From contig CAVFDI010000061.1 in assembly GCA_963621145.1 (NCBI GenBank), forward strand, positions 1-9,475: 9,475 nucleotides of DNA, given 5' to 3'. This stretch comes from W0P28-013 sp963621145. Lineage in GTDB: Bacteria; Bacteroidota; Bacteroidia; Bacteroidales; Paludibacteraceae. Position numbers and translations under genes: made by a program. This document shows, one piece after another, positions 1-5,660 of this stretch; the first letter of the stretch is position 1, and each line of letters begins with the position of its first letter. The notes under the pieces are model-generated. The model was not told where the DNA came from. It searched no databases and saw only the letters and a program-made list of their open reading frames with translations.

Positions 1-63
1 AGATATGAGTAGCAAGTAACAAGAAAAAGGCGATGACTTTTGGCAAAGACGATGATTTTTGCG

Positions 64-163
64 CAATCTGAAATTTGAATTTTTGCGATAAGCGAGAGCA
101 AAACTAAACTTGTTTATTTTGCCGAGCATAGCAAAAATCAGATGAAATCTGAAATCTGAAATC
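64..163. repeat. Dispersed repeat, left copy (inverted relative to the copy at 2784-2896)
   Basis: Bases 64-127 are identical, over 64 bases, to the reverse complement of 2833-2896. Similarity continues with a few changes to about 163 and ends in three tandem 7-base units TGAAATC (143-149, 150-156, 157-163). The core around 92-127 is an imperfect palindrome: AAAC..GTTT closing a TT turn, extended by CAAAA/TTTTG-type pairs with bulges, so it could fold as a hairpin. The repeat ends two bases beyond the porD stop codon, so it forms the 3' flank of the coa-porD block. No protein is credible within it. It resembles an intergenic REP-like element; no family is assigned. Confidence 0.85.
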
Positions 164-165
164 TT

Positions 166-1068
166 TTACGGCTTTATTGCCTCGTAGCGCGAGCCGAGTG
201 CGGGATTGATGTCCATCAAAATGTTATAGACCTCGGTGCGCTGCTGCGATGGTGCTTTCGACGAGCCGAAAAGGCTGATCAGTTCATCGTTTTTAGCATC
301 GAGAAACGACATGATGGCGATGGCACTCGGGTAAAGTCGGTTAATCTCGCGCAGCACGGGCAGTCCCGACGCAATGCGTGCACGCGCATTGTCCACATTC
401 GACGCCATATTGTCGAGCGCTTGGCGATGGTAGTCGTAGAAAAACTCGCGAAACTTGCGAAAACGCTCGTCCATCAAGTTGTTGATGAGCGCGTAACGGT
501 TTTTGTCGCTGTCGAACGCCTTCCAGCCGCTGCCTTCGCTGTCGCTGCGACTCTGCGAAAGGCTCACAATCTGTTCCGCTCGCTGAAACGCCGCCGTGCC
601 GCCCAATTTACCATACGAATCGAGATCGAGACCGATGATGATGTAGGCGTAATATGCCAAAACGGCAGTCAAATTGTTTTCGTAAGTATTGCCATTCACC
701 TCGATTGGGTCAAACTCAACGTATGTGAAATTTACTTCATTATCCTTAAAATTGAAAAGCGGCGTAGTGTACGAAGTGCCGTAGACTGGTCGGCGTGCCT
801 GAATTTGCAGCGTGGTAGTAAGCACATCGCTGCTGTAGGCCGTAACGTTGAACATGAAACTGCAGTCGATGCGCTCGTTGTTGCCATACACAAGGTCGGT
901 CCAGTGTTGCGCATTCATAAATTCGTTCAGTGCCGATTGCAGCGTCTCGAAAACCTGTTTGTTTGTGCCTTGCAGTTGCGATGTATTCACCGAAACCGAG
1001 CATTTCAGCTCTTGCGCCGAAAGCGAAAGCGAGACAAAAGTCAGCAAGACAACTAAATACTTTTTCAT
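166..1068 (-). CDS. porD: PorD-like protein (DUF4835 family), putative type IX secretion accessory protein
   Basis: The 300-residue product starts with a signal peptide (MKKYLVVLLTFVSLSLSA, cleavage probably before QE), so it is exported to the periplasm or outer membrane. The mature part matches what I recall of the Bacteroidota DUF4835 family: an early ELKCSVSVN segment, a QHWTD segment, a middle NLTAVLAYYAYIIIGLD stretch, a FQRAEQIV region, and an alpha-helical C-terminal half with NRYALINNLMDERFRKFREFFYDYHR. The family is annotated as PorD of the type IX secretion (gliding/Por) system; its biochemical role is not established. The ATG start overlaps the coaB stop as ATGA, implying translational coupling. 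The coaBC-porD order is common in Bacteroidota, which supports the call. No transmembrane helix is seen beyond the signal. The family call is fairly safe; a direct role in secretion is inferred from family naming. Confidence 0.8.
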   Translation of the reverse strand: MKKYLVVLLTFVSLSLSAQELKCSVSVNTSQLQGTNKQVFETLQSALNEFMNAQHWTDLVYGNNERIDCSFMFNVTAYSSDVLTTTLQIQARRPVYGTSYTTPLFNFKDNEVNFTYVEFDPIEVNGNTYENNLTAVLAYYAYIIIGLDLDSYGKLGGTAAFQRAEQIVSLSQSRSDSEGSGWKAFDSDKNRYALINNLMDERFRKFREFFYDYHRQALDNMASNVDNARARIASGLPVLREINRLYPSAIAIMSFLDAKNDELISLFGSSKAPSQQRTEVYNILMDINPALGSRYEAIKP

Positions 1069-1709
1069 AATTTTTCTAATTCTTTTACAATATCCACAGC
1101 CACTTCAGTTTTAGGTTTTAGCGGAAATGGCAGTCGCTCGCCCGAATGTTTCAGAATAGTGATTTTGTTGGTATCGTAGCCAAAGCAAGCCTCGGCATCG
1201 GTGAGCGAATTCAGCACAATGAAATCAAGATTTTTGCGCTGCATTTTTTCGAGTGCGTGCGCCTCGGCATCGTGCGTTTCGAGAGCAAAGCCTACAAGAA
1301 ACTGACCATTGCGTTTTGCAGCGCCAAGTGCCGCGGCAATGTCGCGTGTGGGGCGCAGTTCGATGACCAAATGATCGCCTGTGCGCTTAATTTTCTGCTC
1401 GGCCACGCTGACGGGCGTAAAATCGGCCACAGCGGCGCACAACACCGCGCCATCGCATTGCGCAAAATTCGCCATGCAAGCCTCGTACATCTGCTCGGCC
1501 GATTCCACATCTATTCTCTTAACGCGCTGATGAACAATTTGTTGCTGCACTGGCCCCGAAATCAGCACCACCTCAGCACCTGCGTCGGCACAAGCGCGCG
1601 CAATGGCAAACCCCATTTTGCCCGACGAATAGTTGCCAATGAACCGCACAGGATCGATGCGTTCGTAAGTCGGGCCAGCCGTTATCAGTATGCGTTTACC
1701 AGAAAGCAT
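1065..1709 (-). CDS. coaB: Phosphopantothenate-cysteine ligase (CoaB), stand-alone
   Basis: CoaB joins 4'-phosphopantothenate to cysteine, using CTP in most bacteria, as the second step from pantothenate to coenzyme A in the cytoplasm. The product has 214 residues from the ATG at 1707-1709. It carries the family signature near its N-terminus (ITAGPTYERIDPVRFIGN then YSSGKMGFAIA); the Asn in FIGN corresponds to the acyl-adenylate/cytidylate-binding Asn of Escherichia coli CoaBC. AAVADF and the KIKR lysine motif follow, then LVGFALET and the C-terminal N-S-L/FGYDTNKI region. An in-frame TTG at 1715 is a possible but less likely start. The gene normally forms the C-terminal half of a bifunctional CoaBC; here it is a separate frame 69 bases after the coaC stop, with the linker region replaced by AT-rich sequence. 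It overlaps porD by four bases. Confidence 0.93.
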   Translation of the reverse strand: MLSGKRILITAGPTYERIDPVRFIGNYSSGKMGFAIARACADAGAEVVLISGPVQQQIVHQRVKRIDVESAEQMYEACMANFAQCDGAVLCAAVADFTPVSVAEQKIKRTGDHLVIELRPTRDIAAALGAAKRNGQFLVGFALETHDAEAHALEKMQRKNLDFIVLNSLTDAEACFGYDTNKITILKHSGERLPFPLKPKTEVAVDIVKELEKL

Positions 1710-1778
1710 GTTCAATTGATAATTGATAATTATTTGATTAGCAGGGAATTAATTGATAAAATTCTCTCCGCAAAAAAG
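1710..1778 (-). other. coaC/coaB junction: in-frame linker with two stop codons
   Basis: The coaC and coaB frames are the same. Reading on from the coaC TGA (1779-1781) gives nine codons, LFCGENFIN, then TAA at 1749-1751, then FPANQIIINYQLN directly into the MLSGKRIL start of CoaB. The stretch is AT-rich with repeated TGATAAT/AATTGATAA-like words (1715-1731). It has the length of the linker between the two domains of a fused CoaBC, so the arrangement looks like gene fission by stop codons, not a frameshift. Confidence 0.8.
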
Positions 1779-2321
1779 TCAGTCGAGGGCAGAATCGAGG
1801 AAAGAGACGATGTTTTCGGGTTCTTCCATGCGTCCTTTGCCCACTGTGCCGCACGCCAACTCGCCGTAGGCAGGCTCGATAAATTGCACATCGACGGCGC
1901 GCAATTCGCGAATGTTGCGTTGCACTATGGGGTGGTCGTACATTTTGGTGTTCATGGCTGGCGCGATGAAGACAGGTCCATCGAAAGCCAAAAAAAGTGT
2001 CGATAGTGCGTCGTCGGCTATGCCGTTGGCAAATTTTCCGATGATGTTGGCTGTGGCTGGCGCAACAAGCAGCGCATCGGCCCAATCGGCGTGCGCCACA
2101 TGCTCGGGGTTGAAAGTGTGCACAGGTTCAAAAACCTCGCTATAGACGCGATTGTGCGACAGCGTTTGCAGCGTTACTTCCGTTACAAAATTCAGTGCAT
2201 TGCGCGTACAAACCACACGCACCTCTGCTCCTTCGGCCTGCAGTTGGCGGATTATTTCGGGACATTTGTAGGCCGCAATGCCGCCCGAAATGCCGAGTAA
2301 AATATGTTTTCCTTGCAACAT
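1779..2321 (-). CDS. coaC: Phosphopantothenoylcysteine decarboxylase (CoaC), stand-alone flavoprotein
   Basis: CoaC is an FMN-dependent enzyme that decarboxylates 4'-phosphopantothenoylcysteine to 4'-phosphopantetheine in coenzyme A synthesis. The 180-residue product has all key elements of the HFCD flavoprotein family: the FMN-binding GISGGIAAYK segment (10-19), the catalytic His at about 74 (EHVAHADWAD), APATANIIGKFANGIADD (87-104), the PAMN motif (121-124), and the ACG..GKGRMEEP substrate-clamp segment with the catalytic Cys at about 157. It therefore looks complete and active. It ends in SALD and TGA exactly where bifunctional CoaBC proteins continue into the linker. It is the first gene of a coaC-coaB-porD group; 100 bases separate it from the small exported-protein gene upstream. 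Confidence 0.95.
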   Translation of the reverse strand: MLQGKHILLGISGGIAAYKCPEIIRQLQAEGAEVRVVCTRNALNFVTEVTLQTLSHNRVYSEVFEPVHTFNPEHVAHADWADALLVAPATANIIGKFANGIADDALSTLFLAFDGPVFIAPAMNTKMYDHPIVQRNIRELRAVDVQFIEPAYGELACGTVGKGRMEEPENIVSFLDSALD

Positions 2322-2400
2322 AAAATCATCATTTACATTTACACTACGAATGGCTTACACACAAAAACAGCATAACCCATTCGCAAAAGATTAAAATCTT

Positions 2401-2426
2401 AATTATCTGATAATCAGCAGATTATT
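2401..2426. terminator. Possible hairpin terminator of the small exported-protein gene
   Basis: AATTATCTG and CAGATTATT form a 9-base stem with one mismatch around an 8-base loop, and the loop side also contains the palindrome CTGATAATCAG. The hairpin includes the stop codon at 2422-2424. Just beyond it on the minus strand is a second small inverted repeat, AAGATT/AATCTT (2387-2400), followed by TT. The U-tract is weak, so termination is only inferred. Confidence 0.35.
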
Positions 2427-2649
2427 CTGCCAAAAATTTCATTGCCGTAACCGATGGCAGTTCGTTGAATGCCACATCGTCGAGCGACATCCAGAAGTCG
2501 ATTTTGCCCGATTTTGGAGCATTTTCGCCATTTGTAACCAGCGAAACCACGCCCATATTTTGCGTAAACTCGTCGTAGTAGAGCGGCACTTCGTCGGCCA
2601 GCGCGCCGAGACTTACGCAGAGAGCAATTGCGAGTAAAGTCTGTTTCAT
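2422..2649 (-). CDS. Small exported protein of unknown function (75 aa)
   Basis: I do not recognise this family. From the ATG at 2647-2649 the protein has a textbook signal peptide (MKQTLLAIALCVSLGALA, cleavage likely before DEVPL), leaving a mature acidic peptide of about 57 residues (LYYDEF, then SGKIDFWMSLDDVAF, ending KFLAE). A start further upstream at 2694 would add 15 residues before the signal and is unlikely. There is no Cys for a lipid anchor at the cleavage site and no further membrane segment. A strong Bacteroidota-type promoter lies about 60 bases upstream, and a hairpin overlaps the stop, so it appears to be a transcription unit of its own. Reality as a gene rests on the signal peptide and the promoter; function is unknown. 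Confidence 0.65.
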   Translation of the reverse strand: MKQTLLAIALCVSLGALADEVPLYYDEFTQNMGVVSLVTNGENAPKSGKIDFWMSLDDVAFNELPSVTAMKFLAE

Positions 2650-2710
2650 AGCGGTTATTTTAGTTGATAATTTGTTTGAGAGCAAGGCGCACAAAACTCA
2701 TTCTAAATGG

Positions 2711-2741
2711 CAAATTTACGCTTTTATTTCTGATTTCAAAA
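2711..2741 (-). promoter_or_regulatory. Bacteroidota-type promoter for the small exported-protein gene
   Basis: On the minus strand TTTTG (plus-strand CAAAA, 2737-2741) is followed after 18 bases by TAAATTTG (plus-strand 2711-2718), a full match to the phylum's -7 element TAnnTTTG with a -33 TTG at the expected distance. Transcription would start near 2704, giving a leader of about 55 bases before the ATG at 2649. Confidence 0.7.
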
Positions 2742-2783
2742 TGGTTTGGAGAAAAAGTTATCAACGGGGCACGAGATTACAAA

Positions 2784-2818
2784 ATTTCAGATTTCAAATT
2801 TCAAATTTCAAATTTCAT
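2784..2818. repeat. Tandem 7-base repeat ATTTCA(A/G/T), five units
   Basis: Five contiguous units, ATTTCAG, ATTTCAA (three times) and ATTTCAT, occupy 2784-2818. The same tract is present as three units in the left copy of the dispersed repeat, so the unit number differs between copies. It forms one end of the repeat element. Confidence 0.85.
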
Positions 2819-2896
2819 CTGATTTTTGCTCCGCTCGGCAAAATAAACAAGTTTAGTTTTGCTCTCGCTTATCGCAAAAATTCAAATTTCAGATTG
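2784..2896. repeat. Dispersed repeat, right copy (inverted relative to the copy at 64-163)
   Basis: The segment 2833-2896 is an exact 64-base reverse complement of 64-127, and 2784-2832 matches the rest with a few substitutions and two extra 7-base units. The core contains the same imperfect palindrome (2833-2868). It lies between the promoter of the small exported-protein gene and that of marC. Together the two copies bracket about 2.6 kb holding porD, coaB, coaC and the small gene. Confidence 0.88.
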
Positions 2897-2942
2897 ACAA
2901 GCGGTTGCTAGAGTTACCGATGGTAATAATCTGAAAAAAAGA

Positions 2943-2972
2943 TTGCAGATTGAAATTTATTTTGTACCTTTG
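2943..2972 (+). promoter_or_regulatory. Consensus Bacteroidota promoter for marC
   Basis: TTG at 2943-2945 is followed by exactly 19 bases and then TACCTTTG at 2965-2972, matching the phylum's TTG-N19-TAnnTTTG sigma-ABfr consensus. Transcription should begin a few bases after 2972, leaving a leader of roughly 20-25 bases to the ATG at 3003. The 13-base palindrome at 2914-2926 lies 16 bases upstream and could be an operator. Confidence 0.8.
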
Positions 2973-3002
2973 CAGTCTGAAACAGAAAATGCCTAATCCC
3001 CT

Positions 3003-3614
3003 ATGTTTGAGAATTTTTCGTTCAATTTTACCTTCGATTGGGTCAAGATGTTTAGTGCGTTCATTGCGCTGTTTGCCATCATCGACCCGTTTGGCAGTCT
3101 GCCCATCATTCTTGGTTTGAAGCAGCGTGGCGACTCCATTCACCCGACCAAAGTGGTGGTGGTTAGTTTTGTGCTGATGCTGGCATTTTTGTTTGGCGGC
3201 GAGCTGATTTTGTCGTTTTTTGGCGTCGATTTGAAATCGTTTGCGGTGGCTGGTGCCATCATCTTGTTTTTGATGGCGTTGGAGATGCTGCTCGACATCG
3301 AGATTTTCCGCTACGCTGGCCCCGAAGGCACTTCGTCGCTCATTCCGCTGGCATTTCCGCTGTTTGCTGGTCCTGGCGTGTTCACCGCCATCATCACCTA
3401 TCGCGTGGACTATTCGTTTTGGGAATTGGCAGTTGCCATCTTCTTAAATATGGTGTGCTTGTATGTGGTGCTGCGTTGCACGGCGTGGATCGAGCGCGTG
3501 CTTGGCAAGGCTGGCGTGTACATTCTGCGCAAATTCGCTGGCGTAGTCATTTTGGGCATTGCCGTGAAGATTCTGACGCAAAATCTAGCCTCGATATTTG
3601 TTTCGGCAGCGTAG
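3003..3614 (+). CDS. MarC/NAAT family integral membrane protein
   Basis: The 203-residue, very hydrophobic protein has about six transmembrane segments and the hallmarks of the MarC (UPF0056) family: LFAIIDPFGSLPIIL in the first helix (23-37), a long middle loop after a MALEMLLDIE stretch, and the AFPLFAGPGVFTAII motif (117-131), matching the family's PLxAGPG signature. Length is normal for the family. Members sit in the inner membrane. Some have been described as amino-acid transporters (NAAT), but the physiological substrate of bacterial homologues, including E. coli MarC, is not settled, so no substrate is named. It is monocistronic, with its own consensus promoter, and faces the glycosyltransferase operon end to end. 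The start at 3003 is supported by the promoter position; an internal Met at residue 16 is a less likely alternative. Confidence 0.9.
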   Translation: MFENFSFNFTFDWVKMFSAFIALFAIIDPFGSLPIILGLKQRGDSIHPTKVVVVSFVLMLAFLFGGELILSFFGVDLKSFAVAGAIILFLMALEMLLDIEIFRYAGPEGTSSLIPLAFPLFAGPGVFTAIITYRVDYSFWELAVAIFLNMVCLYVVLRCTAWIERVLGKAGVYILRKFAGVVILGIAVKILTQNLASIFVSAA

Positions 3615-3644
3615 ATAAAATTAAAGAGTTTGAAATTGTTTCTC

Positions 3645-3664
3645 GTTTTTTGTAAACAAAAAAC
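3645..3664. other. Perfect T/A-rich inverted repeat in the marC 3' region
   Basis: GTTTTTTGT and ACAAAAAAC form a 9-base inverted repeat separated by only two bases (or an 8-base stem with a four-base loop). It lies 31 bases after the marC stop and just before the stronger hairpin at 3681-3709. It may help mark the marC transcript end; there is no clear role from sequence alone. Confidence 0.5.
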
Positions 3665-3680
3665 AGTTCCTCTCGTTCAA

Positions 3681-3709
3681 AAAATGGCTTCGTTATTCGA
3701 AGCCATTTT
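3681..3709. terminator. Bidirectional intrinsic terminator between marC and the glycosyltransferase operon
   Basis: A perfect 12-base stem, AAAATGGCTTCG/CGAAGCCATTTT, closes a 5-base loop TTATT. On the plus strand it is followed by TTTTCTATTTT, and on the minus strand by a run of six T residues, so it can terminate both marC and the convergent operon. On the minus strand the 5' arm is made by the last codons of the fused glycosyltransferase gene (ENGFE) and the stop falls in the loop. Confidence 0.85.
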
Positions 3710-5660
3710 CTATTTTGTCCTGCACTTGCTGGTTTATCATTTTTCGTTCGCTATCGACAAACCAGCCCCATTTGTTGAAGTAACGGCACATGTTTACGAT
3801 GTGAATCCAGAGCATTTTCAGACTGTGGTACGAGGCTTGTGCGTGGTTGTGAACGATGAATGTCTCGGGGAAAAAGATGGTGCGGAATTTGGTGTGCATT
3901 CGTCGCGTGAGGTCGATATCTTCGGGGTACATAAGGAATCGCTCGTCGAACAGTCCGACCTGTTTTAGCGCGTCGCTGCGCATAAGCATGAAACATCCCG
4001 AAAGATACGGTATGTCGGCAATGCGATTGTAGCCAAAATTGCGTAATTCAAATTTTCGATTGCTTTTCGCCGCTATTTTTTTTGGTAAGAATCGCCTGCA
4101 AATGAGATTCCACGGTGTGGGCAGCAGTTTGCATAGGTGTTGGATTTCGCCGTTTGGGTAATACACTTGCGGCATCAGCATGCCAACATTTGGGTGCGAT
4201 TGCATATAGTCGAGCGACCGTTCGATGGTGTCGGGGCGCAGCAGAATGTCGGAATTCATCACCAGATGATATGGCGTGCCTTGTTCGAGCGTTTGGCGAA
4301 TGGCGATATTGTGCGCGCGTCCGTAGCCAAGGTTTTTGTGGTTGAAGATGTAAATCGCAGGCAACGAGGCGAATTGCTGATTCATTTGCGGCGAATTATC
4401 GACGAGAAAAATCTGTCCAACGCTCTTGCAAGCGTGCAGCGTAGCGACAAGGTTTTCTACATCGCCGAACGCTGTTTTGTAGAGTACTATCGAGACGTTG
4501 AGAAGTCCGTGCGGGCACTCAGAAGTCTGCTTTATCTGTCCATCGAAATGAATTTGCAGATATTGCAGATATTTTTCGTGCACAATTTTATTATCGAACC
4601 GTTTTAGCACAAGTTGCCGCCCAACTTGTCCCATAACTAGCCGTTGTTCGGCAGAGAGCAAAATCATCTGCTCCATTTTTTCGGCCAAATCACTGGCATT
4701 ACGCGGCTGACACAGAAACCCCGTTTTGCCATCGACAATGGTTTCACGGCAGCCAACAGAGTCGGTGGTGATAATCGGTTTGCCCATCGAAGCGGCCTCG
4801 AGCAGCGTGCGCGGAACGCCTTCGCGATAGTACGACGGTTGCACCAAACAATCACTTGCGGCGAGAAACGGCACCACATCGTGCGTTTCGCCAAGATACG
4901 AGACGACGCCGTCATTTTTCCATTGCTCCAAATCCGCAGGCATCACATCTATGGCAGAATCTATGCCATCAGTTTTACCGAGAATTTTGAATTGTACATC
5001 GGGATATTTTTCATGTAAAATTTTGGAAGCTTCCACAAATTCGCCAACGCCTTTGGCCCATAGCAATCGACCAAGATAGATGAACGAGAACGCATTTTCG
5101 GCCTTTTCTTTTGGCGCAAATCGTTGTGTATCAACACCTTCGCTATCGAGAATATCGGTTCGTTCGATGTTGATGATGCGCTCGTCGATGAAGAGTTGCT
5201 GATCTTCCGTGTTCAAAAACCACACCTTTTCGGGAAAACGGAAAGCATAGCGGTAAAGCAAAATCACCACGCGACGCAACCAATTTTTTTGCAAAAAAGC
5301 GTAGCCACTGCCTGTTATTACCGAGAGCGATGGTGTTTTAGCAGCATGAGCCGCAATTGTACCGTAGATTACAGGTTTTATGGTGTAATGCAGTACGAAA
5401 TCAAATTTTTCGCGGCGATAGATGCGTTTTAACCTGCGCATCAATTTTATGTCGCTAACAGGATTTAATCCGCGCCAATCCACCTCGATGGGAATAAATT
5501 TCACGCCCGACTTGGTGAATGAATGGTCGTCGCTGTCGTCGTTGGCAACAATAGTCACCTCGTAGCCTTCGTTCGCCAGTGTTTCAATCAGTGGTTGACG
5601 AAAATTGCGCATGGTTGTGACACTATTTCCGACAAATGCTATTTTGCACTTTCTTTGCAT
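3693..5660 (-). CDS. Bifunctional glycosyltransferase: GT4 domain fused to GT2 domain
   Basis: This 655-residue protein joins two enzymes. Residues 1-374 are a GT-B fold GT4 transferase of the PglA/TuaA-like type: an N-terminal KIAFVGNSVTTMRNFR segment, a GSGYAF segment (117-122), FIYLGRLLWAKGVGEFVEA (193-211), and the EX7E nucleotide-sugar motif REGVPRTLLEA (Glu280, Glu288). After a short linker (375-387), residues 388-655 are a GT-A fold GT2 transferase resembling WbbL-type rhamnosyltransferases: SIVLYKT, FLVDNS, NLGYGRAHNIA, the metal-binding VMNSD (467-471), PYLSGCFMLMR and the FLMYPEDIDLTRRM catalytic block (Glu580, Asp581). Both sets of key residues are present. Such pairs are usually separate genes. 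It is last in the operon, overlaps the upstream GT4 gene by 22 bases, and its end forms part of the terminator. It is cytoplasmic or membrane-associated; sugars cannot be deduced. Confidence 0.9.
   Translation of the reverse strand: MQRKCKIAFVGNSVTTMRNFRQPLIETLANEGYEVTIVANDDSDDHSFTKSGVKFIPIEVDWRGLNPVSDIKLMRRLKRIYRREKFDFVLHYTIKPVIYGTIAAHAAKTPSLSVITGSGYAFLQKNWLRRVVILLYRYAFRFPEKVWFLNTEDQQLFIDERIINIERTDILDSEGVDTQRFAPKEKAENAFSFIYLGRLLWAKGVGEFVEASKILHEKYPDVQFKILGKTDGIDSAIDVMPADLEQWKNDGVVSYLGETHDVVPFLAASDCLVQPSYYREGVPRTLLEAASMGKPIITTDSVGCRETIVDGKTGFLCQPRNASDLAEKMEQMILLSAEQRLVMGQVGRQLVLKRFDNKIVHEKYLQYLQIHFDGQIKQTSECPHGLLNVSIVLYKTAFGDVENLVATLHACKSVGQIFLVDNSPQMNQQFASLPAIYIFNHKNLGYGRAHNIAIRQTLEQGTPYHLVMNSDILLRPDTIERSLDYMQSHPNVGMLMPQVYYPNGEIQHLCKLLPTPWNLICRRFLPKKIAAKSNRKFELRNFGYNRIADIPYLSGCFMLMRSDALKQVGLFDERFLMYPEDIDLTRRMHTKFRTIFFPETFIVHNHAQASYHSLKMLWIHIVNMCRYFNKWGWFVDSERKMINQQVQDKIENGFE

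Larger units (their letters stand above)
2650..3002. other. 353-base intergenic region with divergent promoters and a repeat
   Basis: This gap lies between two divergent genes. In order it holds the leader and promoter of the small exported-protein gene (to about 2741), a stretch without clear features (2742-2783), the right-hand repeat with its tandem array (2784-2896), a 13-base palindrome TTACCgatGGTAA (2914-2926), and the marC promoter (2943-2972). I see no further gene in it; the open frame at 2672-2911 on the plus strand is just a reading of the repeat. Confidence 0.8.

Noticed and set aside
1..46. Minus-strand frame with a hydrophobic reading LPKVIAFFLLLATHI, starting at a TTG (44-46) and running off the left edge
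   Set aside because: It looks like the start of a signal peptide or membrane segment, but there is no ATG, only 15 codons are visible, and another frame is also open. It does not resemble the start of RecN, which might be expected downstream of porD. A partial gene is possible but not supportable.
421..1056. Plus-strand open frame antisense to the porD-like gene
   Set aside because: No recognisable domain; composition is typical of antisense frames in this sequence, and the minus-strand gene has a signal peptide and family match.
1715..1715. TTG at 1713-1715 as the coaB start
   Set aside because: The ATG two codons downstream (1707-1709) begins directly with the conserved LxGKRILITAGPT segment, so it is preferred.
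1749..1781. Stop-codon readthrough or recoding to make a fused CoaBC
   Set aside because: Two different stops (TGA and TAA) would both need to be read through, no other gene in the window has in-frame stops, and there is no recoding structure that I can identify.
1146..2006. Long plus-strand open frame antisense to coaB and coaC
   Set aside because: It is a mirror frame across two well-supported genes on the other strand, with Cys/His/Arg-rich composition and no domain or plausible start.
2784..2818. CRISPR-like array
   Set aside because: The units are seven bases and contiguous, without spacers, so it is a simple tandem repeat.
64..2896. A composite transposon or insertion sequence made by the inverted repeats
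   Set aside because: No transposase lies between the copies, no target-site duplication is seen, and the cargo is housekeeping genes; a dispersed intergenic repeat pair explains the data better.
2672..2911. 79-codon plus-strand frame spanning the right repeat copy
   Set aside because: The reading is mostly of repeat sequence, lacks a start context or family, and overlaps the promoter of the minus-strand small gene.
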